Virus record (IMG/VR): IMGVR_UViG_3300030294_000124
Span: 1 to 31,456 of that record
Source of the DNA: a virus
Length of the DNA stretch: 31,456 nt
Direction: 5' to 3' (one strand)
Shown here piece by piece: positions 17,905-25,163 of the stretch. The notes under the pieces are model-generated. The model had not been told where the DNA came from, did not search any database, and saw only the letters and a list, made by a program, of their open reading frames with translations. The position numbers and the translations under genes are program-made. Positions within the stretch are counted from its first letter, which is position 1. Each line of letters starts with the position of its first letter.

Positions 17905-19694
17905 TTCAACTTAGTAAGCAGCAACTCAAGGACAAGCAAAACTTCATCATGAAGTATCTGGGGGAGGGGAATAATGCAACTCTCTCTGAACTAGACCCCA
18001 ATAGTAATGTATCTCATAAGACCATTGCTACTATGGAAGGGGAAGTGAATAAGGATGTTCATGTACAGATGAATCGCTACATCCTTGGTGAGAAGATTCA
18101 AGAAGTCTTTGGTAAGAAGGTGATGAAACAGTATTATAAGGATCTTGAGACACATGTAATATATAAAAATGATGAGTCCTCTCTAAAGCCCTACTGTATG
18201 GCTCTATCTCTTGTGCCTTTCATTTATAATGGTGCGTCCTCTTTGGCAGGGGATTCAAAACGTCCTGAACATCTTGCCTCTTTTTGTGGATCATATGTGA
18301 ATCTGATGTATGCCCTTGCAGGACAGCAATCTGGTGCAATCGCGGATATCAGTTTGCTCACCTATTTCCATTACTTTGCTAAGAAAGATTTTGGTGCAGA
18401 TTATCTCACTACTAATTATAAGGATGTAGAAAACTATTTCCAGCAGATTGTGTATAGTATTAACTCCCCTGCTGGTGCTCGTAACTTCCAGTCTATATTC
18501 TATAATACCTCTATATTTGATAGGGATTACTTCAATGCAATGTTCGGTGGGGCAATGTACCCAGACGGAAATAAACCTGATTATGATGAGGTGAAGGAAC
18601 TCCAGAAGTATTTTCTGAACTGGTTTGGAGAAGAGCGTCACAAAGCTATTCTTACATTCCCGGTGCTAACCGCTTGTTATTTGACTAAAGACAATGCTCC
18701 GAAAGATCTTGAATTTCATGATTTTCTTGCAGAGCAGATGGCTAAGGGTAATTCTTTTTTCCACTATCATTCAGACAAGGCTTCAGCACTTTCCTCGTGT
18801 TGCAGACTTAGGAATGAAGTAGAAATGAATCCATTTGCATATAGTCTTGGTGGAACTGGAATGATGACAGGATCCCTGTCTGTCATTACTCTGAATATGA
18901 ATCGAATTATTCAGAAGAAGATAGATTTGAAGTCCAAGGTACAGGATGTGCATAAATATCTTATTGCTTTCCGTATGCTTATTCAGGATTTTGAGAAAGC
19001 TGGTATTCTTCCTGCCTATAAAGAGGGATACATTGCAATAGACAAACAATATGTCACCGTGGGTATCAATGGAGTAGTAGAAGCAGCGGAATATCTGGGA
19101 TACGATATCACTAATAATGAACCTTACAAAGAGTGGATAAAGTCTGTATTTAAGACCATATCTGATGAGAACAAGGCAGGTGCTAAACTTTATTCTGCTA
19201 TGTTGAAACGTCCTGTGATGATTAACAGTGAACTTATTCCTGCTGAGAACGTGGGGGTAAAGCTGCGGAAATGGGACACTAGGGACGGCATTAAGTCTAA
19301 ACGAGAATGCTATAATAGCTATCTCTATCGTTCTGAAGATACAGATATGGATATCTTTGACAAGTTTGCTCTTCATGGTGGAGACGTTCTTGACTATCTG
19401 GCTGGAGGCAGTGCCGTTCACCTTGCATTAGCAGAGATTCCTAATAAGGAAACTTGGAAGAAGATTATGCTTCAAGCTATTAAGTATGGTTCTTCATACT
19501 GGACGGCTAACATTAAATCCACATACTGTAATAAGTGTGGGTATATTGACATGAATACTCGCAACGCCTGTGTTAAATGTGGATCCACTGATGTAGATTA
19601 TCTAACAAGGGTCATCGGATATTTGAAGAAGATCAAGTCCTTCTCTGCTGCCCGTCAGAAAGAAGCTGGATTGCGTTTTTATCATAAGATTTAG
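17901..19694 (+). CDS. nrdD: anaerobic (class III) ribonucleoside-triphosphate reductase NrdD
   Basis: A 597-aa glycyl-radical enzyme that reduces ribonucleotides to deoxyribonucleotides without oxygen. Recognisable regions: NSNVSHKTIATMEGEVNKD, LKPYCMALSLVPFIYNG, RPEHLASFCGSYVNLMYALA, SPAGARNFQSIFYN, and RNEVEMNPFAYSLGGTGMMT in the barrel. The C-terminus carries a zinc ribbon (YCNKCGY ... CVKCGS) and the glycyl radical site RVIGYLKKI. It lacks the N-terminal ATP-cone of longer NrdD forms. NrdG, at 16398, would activate it. ATG 17901 overlaps the stop of the HNH-AP2 gene (ATGA), which is unusual for an endonuclease insertion and implies coupling. Confidence 0.93.
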   Translation: MIQLSKQQLKDKQNFIMKYLGEGNNATLSELDPNSNVSHKTIATMEGEVNKDVHVQMNRYILGEKIQEVFGKKVMKQYYKDLETHVIYKNDESSLKPYCMALSLVPFIYNGASSLAGDSKRPEHLASFCGSYVNLMYALAGQQSGAIADISLLTYFHYFAKKDFGADYLTTNYKDVENYFQQIVYSINSPAGARNFQSIFYNTSIFDRDYFNAMFGGAMYPDGNKPDYDEVKELQKYFLNWFGEERHKAILTFPVLTACYLTKDNAPKDLEFHDFLAEQMAKGNSFFHYHSDKASALSSCCRLRNEVEMNPFAYSLGGTGMMTGSLSVITLNMNRIIQKKIDLKSKVQDVHKYLIAFRMLIQDFEKAGILPAYKEGYIAIDKQYVTVGINGVVEAAEYLGYDITNNEPYKEWIKSVFKTISDENKAGAKLYSAMLKRPVMINSELIPAENVGVKLRKWDTRDGIKSKRECYNSYLYRSEDTDMDIFDKFALHGGDVLDYLAGGSAVHLALAEIPNKETWKKIMLQAIKYGSSYWTANIKSTYCNKCGYIDMNTRNACVKCGSTDVDYLTRVIGYLKKIKSFSAARQKEAGLRFYHKI

Positions 19695-19705
19695 TCCAAA
19701 ACCGC

Positions 19706-19735
19706 TTGACAAGGGCACCTACTTCGTGGTAGAAT
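19706..19735 (+). promoter_or_regulatory. promoter after nrdD, within an inverted repeat
   Basis: TTGACA (19706-19711, context CTTGACAAG), 18-bp spacer, TAGAAT (19730-19735). Predicted start near 19742, about 27 bases before the next ATG. The -35 and -10 sit on opposite arms and loop of an inverted repeat (19709-19744). Confidence 0.65.
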
Positions 19736-19744
19736 GTCCTTGTT
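19709..19744 (+). terminator. inverted repeat downstream of nrdD, possible terminator
   Basis: ACAAGGGCA (19709-19717) pairs with TGTCCTTGT (19736-19744): 9 bp with one G-U pair, and the interior can pair further (CTAC/GTAG around TTCGTG). It starts 14 bases after the nrdD stop. No U-run follows, so it is a weak terminator or an RNA-stability stem; it overlaps the promoter. Confidence 0.45.
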
Positions 19745-19768
19745 GAGTGATTTTAAGGAGGTATGAGT

Positions 19769-19939
19769 ATGGGTAATTTTATAGTACTTACAAAGGAACT
19801 TGAGCTAGATACGGTTGCTGGAGCACATATTTCTTCTTGTAATAAAGAAGCACAAGCACTGGTCAACCTACTTATGATTCCTGTGTCATTTAGGTTTAAT
19901 GACGAGAAGCATACAGTTTATCCGTCATATAAAAAGTAG
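19769..19939 (+). CDS. hypothetical protein, 56 aa
   Basis: A small soluble protein (GNFIVLTKELELDTVAGAHI, EAQALVNLLMIPVSFRFND, ending YPSYKK). The core 'A.aLVNl..iPv.F.fNd' could bind nucleotide or nucleic acid, but no family is recognised. ATG 19769 is chosen over ATG 19763 because AAGGAGG (19755-19761) is 7 nt upstream of 19769 and only 1 nt from the other. It is the first gene behind the 19706 promoter. Confidence 0.65.
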   Translation: MGNFIVLTKELELDTVAGAHISSCNKEAQALVNLLMIPVSFRFNDEKHTVYPSYKK

Positions 19940-19953
19940 ATTAAGGTTTCTTC

Positions 19954-20027
19954 TGGATAGTAGCTCAGTTGATGAGAGCAAGGTTCTTATAAAGCAGAGG
20001 TCGGTGGTTTAAGTCTACCCTATCCCA
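19954..20027 (+). tRNA. tRNA-Ile(UAU)
   Basis: Acceptor TGGATAG/CTATCCC (first pair T-C mismatched), D stem GCTC/GAGC with loop AGTTGATGA, anticodon loop CTTATAA (anticodon TAT, reading the AUA codon), variable AGGTC, T stem GGTGG/CTACC with loop TTTAAGT. The outer two pairs of the anticodon stem are mismatched. It could support AUA codons that are often rare in hosts. Confidence 0.75.
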
Positions 20028-20054
20028 TATTTTATTTTGTAAGGAGTGTAACTA

Positions 20055-20519
20055 ATGCGACTGTACTTTCAGAAACTGTATCCAGAATCTATTCTGCCTA
20101 CGTTTGGTCATGATGACTTTAACAATGCGGGGTTTGATTTCTACTCCCTCCACGACATCACCATCGCCCCGCATGGCTTCGCCATTATAGGCACGGGTGT
20201 AGCGTGGGATGGGGTAAGAGCAACAAGTAATTTCTGCCAACCCTGTCGTGAAAAGTGTTATATTGAAGTTCGTGCCCGTTCTGGTTTGGTATTTAAGGAC
20301 AACATAGAAGGTACTTGTGCAGGTATCATAGACTCAGGTTTTTGTGGGGAAATTAAGTACAAGGTTTTTAATAAGAATGGATTTCCGTTTGTTATTAAAA
20401 AAGGATATAGGTTTGCTCAAGGTATCTTTCATGTAGAACCTTTGTTTGACATTGGAGAAACTACCACTATAGAAGAAACCTCTCGGGGAGACCAAGGTTT
20501 CGGGAGTTCTGGTAAATGA
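20055..20519 (+). CDS. dut: dUTPase (trimeric family)
   Basis: A 154-aa enzyme that hydrolyses dUTP to dUMP and pyrophosphate, keeping uracil out of DNA and supplying dUMP for thymidylate synthesis. All five motifs are seen: NNAGFDFYS (I), VRARSGLVFKD (II), GIIDSGFCGEIKYKVFN (III), GYRFAQGIF (IV) and RGDQGFGSSGK (V). A cysteine-rich insertion NFCQPCREKCYIE sits before motif II. AAGGAG (20041-20046) precedes ATG 20055. It opens a coupled set with a Cys-rich protein, DUF3310 and a ThyX-like protein. Confidence 0.92.
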   Translation: MRLYFQKLYPESILPTFGHDDFNNAGFDFYSLHDITIAPHGFAIIGTGVAWDGVRATSNFCQPCREKCYIEVRARSGLVFKDNIEGTCAGIIDSGFCGEIKYKVFNKNGFPFVIKKGYRFAQGIFHVEPLFDIGETTTIEETSRGDQGFGSSGK

Positions 20520-20713
20520 TGGATAGAACCATGTGTACAGACAATGAATGCCCTTATAATGGCATGTGCATGCGTTGGTCTACTTCAAGCAATGTAGAGT
20601 GGCGTTTTACAGAAAGTCCTCGTAAAGGGGATAAGTGTGATATGTTCTGGGGTAGGAATCAACAGAACATTATGGATAAGTTGGAAAGCATTGTAAAAGG
20701 AGAAGATAGATGA
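20516..20713 (+). CDS. small cysteine-rich protein, 65 aa
   Basis: A cysteine-rich N-terminus (RTMCTDNECPYNGMCMRW) and a later KGDKCDMFW suggest a small metal-binding fold; the C-terminal helix (NIMDKLESIVKGEDR) is charged. The same C..CP....C pattern recurs at the start of the next gene (CITDECPCRAVC), so the two may share an ancestor. ATG 20516 overlaps the dUTPase stop (ATGA). Function unknown. Confidence 0.7.
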   Translation: MMDRTMCTDNECPYNGMCMRWSTSSNVEWRFTESPRKGDKCDMFWGRNQQNIMDKLESIVKGEDR

Positions 20714-21141
20714 CGAGTGTAGAAACAGCAAAGAAGCTAATTGACTCTAAAGGCGTATGTAGTGATGTGGCCTGCATAACAGATGAGTGTCCTTGTAGAG
20801 CAGTGTGCAAGAGGGAAAATTCAGATACAGAATCCCTAGAGGCAGTACAGATTTGCCAGCAGTTTCTTCTTGAACATGCGGCAGAAGAAGCCTCAAAGTT
20901 GCCTCTGTATTCCAATCCCGTAAATCATCCCAGCCATTATGCTTCTGGAGGGATCGAGTGCATAGGGGCTATACAAGCTTCTATGACTCAGGAAGCTTTC
21001 TGTGGATATCTTAAAGGAAATGTAGAAAAATATCTTTGGAGGTACGAGAAGAAGGTTGCTCCAGCAGAAGACCTAAAAAAAGCGTCTTGGTATCTTACTA
21101 GGCTTATTGAGGAAGTAAATGATAACACTCCGAATTCTTAA
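20710..21141 (+). CDS. DUF3310 protein with N-terminal Cys-rich segment
   Basis: A 143-aa protein. Residues 70-140 match DUF3310: NHPSHYASGGIECIGAI, EAFCGYLKGNVEKYLWRYE, EDLKKASWYLTRLIEE. This family is widespread in phages and lies near nucleotide metabolism genes; its biochemical role is not established. The N-terminal part adds a Cys-rich section (CSDVACITDECPCRAVCKRE) like that of the preceding protein. Start overlaps the previous stop; the next gene begins 23 bases before its own end. Confidence 0.85.
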   Translation: MTSVETAKKLIDSKGVCSDVACITDECPCRAVCKRENSDTESLEAVQICQQFLLEHAAEEASKLPLYSNPVNHPSHYASGGIECIGAIQASMTQEAFCGYLKGNVEKYLWRYEKKVAPAEDLKKASWYLTRLIEEVNDNTPNS

Positions 21142-21739
21142 TGAAGAACCCCTTGAGGATCTTAGAGAGGCCATCGCCACTACGATAGGCAAAGATCGAC
21201 TCAAGGATTGGAAGCCAACTGATAGTCTACATAAGGATCTTTTTAGGTACTATGCAGAGCTTTTCATTGCAAACCACAGTATTGTCCGTTCTGTGCATTT
21301 CCGTATCAAGATAGACAATGCTCGAAAGGATGTCACTCGGCAACTCCTTCGCGCAACCAAGGGGCATCCGCAGCCCTTCGTTGAGTCAAGTAGGCCTGAT
21401 TGGACTGGTGTTTCTCGGGATGAAAATGCTACCAATAGGTTTACTTGGGATCATACTCCAGAATCCTTTATAGCTATGGCACAGCAGAGGCTTTACTACA
21501 GGACTATGAAAGAAACTCGGCAGGAGACACTTGACATTATTCAAGCTATGTGGGATAGTGGGGAGCCTTTGCTGGAAGCAGTTGCGTTTTGTTCAGTCCC
21601 TTCCTGTGTGTTTCAGATGGGATGTCCAGAAGGAAAACAGTGTTGCCATTGGATTGATGACGGATTAGATGTTATTCCTATGGATCTTTGGAGACGTAGA
21701 GAATGGTTTAACGAGTGGCGTAAGGAGGTTAAGAAATGA
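21119..21739 (+). CDS. ThyX-like (FAD-dependent thymidylate synthase-like) protein
   Basis: A 206-aa protein with the layout of phage ThyX relatives: HSIVRSVHFRIKIDNARKDV, then TRQLLRATKGHPQPFVESSR followed by PDW. In true ThyX this region carries the RHRxxSxNexSxR motif that binds FAD and dUMP; here the first part reads RATKGHPQPF, although ESSR is retained. The C-terminus is cysteine-rich (CSVPSCVFQMGCPEGKQCCH). It may methylate dUMP, act on a modified pyrimidine, or be inactive. It sits beside dUTPase, its natural supplier of dUMP. The start at ATG 21119 overlaps the DUF3310 gene by 23 bases. Confidence 0.6.
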   Translation: MITLRILNEEPLEDLREAIATTIGKDRLKDWKPTDSLHKDLFRYYAELFIANHSIVRSVHFRIKIDNARKDVTRQLLRATKGHPQPFVESSRPDWTGVSRDENATNRFTWDHTPESFIAMAQQRLYYRTMKETRQETLDIIQAMWDSGEPLLEAVAFCSVPSCVFQMGCPEGKQCCHWIDDGLDVIPMDLWRRREWFNEWRKEVKK

Positions 21740-21861
21740 AGAAAGCAGTAGCTGAGTTGGTGCTGAAGATTGAGGATTCTTATGGAGACAAGCAGTTTGA
21801 GGTTTTGTCTATTGTAAAGAATGCCGAAACAGGTAATTATACTGTAGAGGAGGATAAATGA
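21736..21861 (+). CDS. hypothetical protein, 41 aa
   Basis: A tiny protein (KKAVAELVLKIEDSYGDKQF, ending GNYTVEEDK) with a helix followed by strands. AAGGAGG (21722-21728) is 7 nt upstream of ATG 21736, and both ends overlap neighbours by ATGA. No family recognised; the flanking signals support expression. Confidence 0.6.
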   Translation: MKKAVAELVLKIEDSYGDKQFEVLSIVKNAETGNYTVEEDK

Positions 21862-22121
21862 GAAAATTTAAGAAGGGTAGTCTTGTAGAGTATACAGGGG
21901 CTACTGAGTATGGTCTTGTCTATGGGATGAAGGGAGGTGTGCTTGGTTATCCCAAAAAGGGTGAAACTAATCCCGGTGTATCTTTTGTCCGTGGCAATAT
22001 GGATGTAGTTGTTGCCTTCCCTGATACAGTAAGGAATACATGGGACTGTAATGGACTTGCTCCTGACGGGAACGGGCTTTATATCAGGGAATGCTACCTG
22101 AAGAAGGTAAAGGAGAAATAG
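21858..22121 (+). CDS. small beta-rich protein, 87 aa
   Basis: A protein rich in short strands (KKGSLVEYTGATEYGLVYGM, GVSFVRGNMDVVVAF) that looks like an SH3-like barrel. Similar small 'KKGDLVE...' proteins are frequent in phage early regions; no function known. Starts in ATGA of the preceding gene and ends immediately before the next ATG. Confidence 0.7.
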   Translation: MRKFKKGSLVEYTGATEYGLVYGMKGGVLGYPKKGETNPGVSFVRGNMDVVVAFPDTVRNTWDCNGLAPDGNGLYIRECYLKKVKEK

Positions 22122-22346
22122 ATGACAGACTATGGTGTGTTTACCCAGAAAACATGGAGTCATGCTATGGCTTGTGCGATGTCTTTGGAGTCTGCTTCCC
22201 ATGAGGTGGGCGGCGTAACTCCCGCCATGAGTATGACCCTTGGTGATTTTATTGCTAATTATGGGCGTAACGGAGTTATATTCTCTATATCAGAGGATAA
22301 ACGAAATGAGATTCAGGATTCTGACAGAACACAGGAGGCTAAATGA
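22122..22346 (+). CDS. hypothetical protein, 74 aa
   Basis: A soluble protein with a central helical section (TWSHAMACAMSLESASHEVG, TLGDFIANYGRNGVIFSISE). No family recognised. ATG 22122 follows the upstream TAG directly; AAGGAG at 22110-22115 is 6 nt away. Its stop overlaps the next start (ATGA). Confidence 0.7.
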   Translation: MTDYGVFTQKTWSHAMACAMSLESASHEVGGVTPAMSMTLGDFIANYGRNGVIFSISEDKRNEIQDSDRTQEAK

Positions 22347-22792
22347 AGAATTTTGGAGTAGATCCAAAGGCAGATTCCGAGATCGACAAGAATCATCTTG
22401 AGGATGAATGTGTTCTGCGTCCGCAAATGTACTACTTCTATGCTATGCAGCTTGCAGAGGCAAAGAATGAACTGGATGTAGCTAAGAGTAATCTTGATGC
22501 TACTATTGCTCGTAGGAGTGCTTATTACTACAATAACCCCGTAGACGGTATTAAGACTACCGCAGACGGCATGAAAGTTATGGTAGGTAATGACACAGAG
22601 ATTCAGGAGGCACAGGATGCTGTAGATAAGAAACAGGCCGTAGTGAATGTGCTCTACCCACAGGTAAGTATGGTGGAGATGACAAAGGGCTGTTTAGACA
22701 ACTTGGTGAAATTGTCTTTGGCACGTTACTATAACGAAAGCGAAACAGATACATCAGGACAGACACGACTCAAAGATACGATGAAACGATAA
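22343..22792 (+). CDS. helical protein upstream of the gp32-like SSB, 149 aa
   Basis: A largely helical protein with two coiled-coil stretches (QLAEAKNELDVAKSNLDATI and EIQEAQDAVDKKQAVVNVLY) around a central loop (YYYNNPVDGIKTTADGMKV). Proteins of this build often lie just upstream of the SSB and recombinase genes in gut phages, so a role as recombination accessory or mediator is possible; there is no motif to prove it. It ends 12 bases before the SSB start, with AAGGAG between. Confidence 0.75.
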   Translation: MKNFGVDPKADSEIDKNHLEDECVLRPQMYYFYAMQLAEAKNELDVAKSNLDATIARRSAYYYNNPVDGIKTTADGMKVMVGNDTEIQEAQDAVDKKQAVVNVLYPQVSMVEMTKGCLDNLVKLSLARYYNESETDTSGQTRLKDTMKR

Positions 22793-22804
22793 GGAGACAA
22801 GAAT

Positions 22805-23737
22805 ATGGCATATGATTTTAGCAATCGCAGAGAGATTAAGAGTTCTAGTGGTGGGTTTACCAATGCACTTGACCTGAGTGGGCTTACAAAGAAACCCGAG
22901 TTTTTCAAGCTCAAGGCTGGGCCTAATAAGTTTGATATTCTCCCCTATGAGATTTCGTCGAACTTCCACCCACTTGTAGCATCTAAGGCGCTTTCCAAAG
23001 GGGATCCTGACTACAACCTGACGTTGTGGGTACATACCGATGTAGGCCCGAGTAAGGCCAAGTATGTTTGCCCCAATAAGAACTATGGAAAGCCCTGCCC
23101 CATCTGTGAAGCCCAGAGTAAGGCTAAGGAGAATGGGGATAAGGATACTGCTGATGTACTCTTTCCGAAGCGTCGTGTGTACTACAATATCGTAGACGCT
23201 ATGGATCGTGAAAAGGGTGTTCAACTCTTTGAGACCAACGTAAAGTATTTCCAGAAGCCTCTCGAAGTGGCTGATGAAGATGCCCGTAAAGACCCCGATC
23301 AGGAAGGCTACACCTTCTTCGCGGATCCTAAAGATGGTGGGCGCTCTATCAAGGTTTCTGGCTCTGCTGAGAAGTTTGCTGGGCATGACTTTGTTCAGGC
23401 CACCAATATCTCCTTTGCCAAGCGCCGTGATGGAATCGAAGAGCTTCTTGACGAGGTAATCCCTCTGGATAGGTGCATCAAACTCCTTTCCTATGAGGAA
23501 CTGGAATCTGCTTTCATGGGCGGTATTGATGAGGATATTGAGGACGAAAAGCCCGAAGAAAAACCCGTCAAGAAAGCCGCCCCTGTAGAGGAAGAGGAAG
23601 TGCCTCCCAAGAAAGAGGTCAAGGCCGATGGATGCCCGAATGGGCACAAGTTCGGCAAGGACTGGGGAGAGTGCAAGGAATGTGATGATTGCACTACAGA
23701 TGTTTACAAGGCTTGCCGCAAGGCTTCACGCGAATAA
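22805..23737 (+). CDS. gp32-like single-stranded DNA-binding protein
   Basis: A 310-aa T4 gp32-type SSB. The OB-fold core (FFKLKAGPNKFDILPYEI, NLTLWVHTDVG) contains the zinc motif KYVCPNKNYGKPCPICEAQ (Cys89, Cys98, Cys101). After VYYNIVDAMDREKGVQLFE comes an acidic linker (DEDIEDEKPEEKPVKK, VEEEEVPPKK), the region that in gp32 binds other replication proteins. A second Cys cluster ends the protein (CPNGHKFGKDWGECKECDDC), an extra zinc-ribbon-like tail. It would coat ssDNA and load UvsX, encoded directly downstream. AAGGAG (22791-22796) precedes ATG 22805. A terminator follows the gene. Confidence 0.88.
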   Translation: MAYDFSNRREIKSSSGGFTNALDLSGLTKKPEFFKLKAGPNKFDILPYEISSNFHPLVASKALSKGDPDYNLTLWVHTDVGPSKAKYVCPNKNYGKPCPICEAQSKAKENGDKDTADVLFPKRRVYYNIVDAMDREKGVQLFETNVKYFQKPLEVADEDARKDPDQEGYTFFADPKDGGRSIKVSGSAEKFAGHDFVQATNISFAKRRDGIEELLDEVIPLDRCIKLLSYEELESAFMGGIDEDIEDEKPEEKPVKKAAPVEEEEVPPKKEVKADGCPNGHKFGKDWGECKECDDCTTDVYKACRKASRE

Positions 23738-23744
23738 GGGGGAT

Positions 23745-23779
23745 AGCCCGTGGGTATAAAAGCCTACGGGCTTATTTAA
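23745..23779 (+). terminator. intrinsic terminator between gp32-like SSB and uvsX-like genes
   Basis: AGCCCGTGGG (23745-23754) pairs with CCTACGGGCT (23763-23772) across TATAAAAG: ten pairs with one G-U, followed by TATTTAAT. The T-run is interrupted, so termination is likely partial. It would let SSB be made in excess of the recombinase. Confidence 0.75.
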
Positions 23780-23780
23780 T

Positions 23781-24896
23781 ATGGACGATAAAGCACTCAA
23801 AAGACTGCAGAAGGAACAAATGGCAAAGAAAGAAATAACAGAGGGCTCTCCAATCATTTACTTCGATACTGGGCACACCCTCTTAAATTTGGTTACAGGA
23901 GCTGGCGAGAAGGCAGGATATGGCATGGGGATTATGTCCTCTACCATATACAGGGATCACGGCCAGTCCGGTGCATCAAAGTCCTTCAAAGCAACTGAAC
24001 TTATTGCTGCGAACTACCACAAGTACAAGGATAAGTTCAAATACCGTTATATGGACGTTGAAAATGGCAACACCATAGACACTATGTCTCTGTATGGTTT
24101 TGATATGATTACTCCTCCTAAAAAGGGAGACCGCCCTGTTGTAACTGCTGAAGATTGGGATTATGACCTTCACAAATGGCTTGATACTATTCACCCTGAA
24201 AACGGGGAATGTGGTGTCTATGTTCTCGATTCCCTTGACTCTCTTTCTTCTGTGGATACAGAGGATCGTAAAGAAGAAAGGCGTAAATCCTATGACAAGG
24301 ATAAGGAATTTGATTCTGGAACTTACGGCATGGGGCAAGCCCGGTATCTTTCACAGGAATTCTTCCGGGGTCTAACAGCAGAACTTAAAGCAAAAAATGC
24401 TATGCTCTATATCATCAGTCAGGAACGGGATGCCGTTAATGCTGGTATGTATGCCCCTAAGTGGACTGTGGGGGGTGGTAAGGCAGTTTCATTCTATGAA
24501 TCGGTACGTGTGCGTTCCATTCTCAAGCAGAAGGAAGAGCAAGAAGGTCGTGTTGTTTCTGTTGTAGTTCAAGTAACTGCTGAGAAGGTTCGTAATCCCC
24601 GTCCGTTCCGTAGTTGCTTTGTAACTATTCACTTCACCTATGGACTTGATTCTGTGGCCGATGAAATTGACTTCCTATTTGATCTGCGCTCTCCTGATAC
24701 AGGAAAGCTCCTTAAACGAGCAGAAAGTGTAGTATGGGATGATAGTGCTGAAATGACTCGGGAAGAACTCATTCAGTATATTCATGAACATAAACTGCGG
24801 AAAGAGCTTAAGCAACGTGTTATAGACAGATGGAATGATATTGAGGATTCCATTGCTATCAAACGCCCAGCTAAGTTTGCTGATGAGGAGGACTAA
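23781..24896 (+). CDS. UvsX/RecA-like recombinase
   Basis: A 371-aa strand-exchange ATPase. RecA-fold features: GMGIMSSTIYRDHGQSGASK then SFKA (P-loop, Lys67-Ser68), KYRYMDVENGNTIDT (beta strand with acidic switch), GECGVYVLDSLDSLSS (Walker B, Asp150) and AMLYIISQERDAV (sensor). The P-loop is GQSGASKS, with Ser where the second Gly of GxxxxGKS is expected. It would form filaments on SSB-coated ssDNA for recombination-dependent replication. ATG 23781 has no Shine-Dalgarno, being directly behind the terminator stem; ATG 23820 has AAGGA 4 nt upstream and would give 358 aa. Confidence 0.82.
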   Translation: MDDKALKRLQKEQMAKKEITEGSPIIYFDTGHTLLNLVTGAGEKAGYGMGIMSSTIYRDHGQSGASKSFKATELIAANYHKYKDKFKYRYMDVENGNTIDTMSLYGFDMITPPKKGDRPVVTAEDWDYDLHKWLDTIHPENGECGVYVLDSLDSLSSVDTEDRKEERRKSYDKDKEFDSGTYGMGQARYLSQEFFRGLTAELKAKNAMLYIISQERDAVNAGMYAPKWTVGGGKAVSFYESVRVRSILKQKEEQEGRVVSVVVQVTAEKVRNPRPFRSCFVTIHFTYGLDSVADEIDFLFDLRSPDTGKLLKRAESVVWDDSAEMTREELIQYIHEHKLRKELKQRVIDRWNDIEDSIAIKRPAKFADEED

Positions 24897-25163
24897 ATGA
24901 ACCGGTTTACGCTTGCAGGGATCACTCCAAATAAGAACGAAGACACCATGCCAGATCCAGATGACTATGATGATGTATGTGCCTATGCAGATGCTGTAGA
25001 GAACTGTAATAGTAGTGCTGTTGGGCGTGTCATTGATGTCATGGGGAGTGATGCTACTTATCTCTGTGGAGAACATGCCCTTAGACACATCTCTGACGAA
25101 TCTTTCCGACTGCTTATGGACTACTTGAGTAAATACGACGCTATGCTTCGTGGTGAAGTGTAG
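24897..25163 (+). CDS. hypothetical protein, 88 aa
   Basis: An acidic protein (EDTMPDPDDYDDVCAYADAV, VGRVIDVMGSDATYLC, SFRLLMDYLSKYDAML) that appears mostly helical. No family recognised. Its ATG directly follows the recombinase TAA with GGAGG at 24886-24890, and its TAG shares a base with the next GTG, so it is part of the recombination operon. Confidence 0.7.
   Translation: MNRFTLAGITPNKNEDTMPDPDDYDDVCAYADAVENCNSSAVGRVIDVMGSDATYLCGEHALRHISDESFRLLMDYLSKYDAMLRGEV

Noticed and set aside
18783-19421. 212-codon open frame on the minus strand
   Set aside because: Antisense to nrdD, with no ribosome site and a composition typical of a shadow frame.
20453-20481. TTGACA-16-TATAGA near the end of the dUTPase gene
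   Set aside because: The -10 keeps only four matches, and the downstream genes are already coupled to dUTPase by overlaps.
22754-23647. 297-codon open frame on the minus strand
   Set aside because: It is antisense to the gp32-like SSB gene, has no ribosome site and no recognisable protein pattern; the + strand gene explains the open frame.
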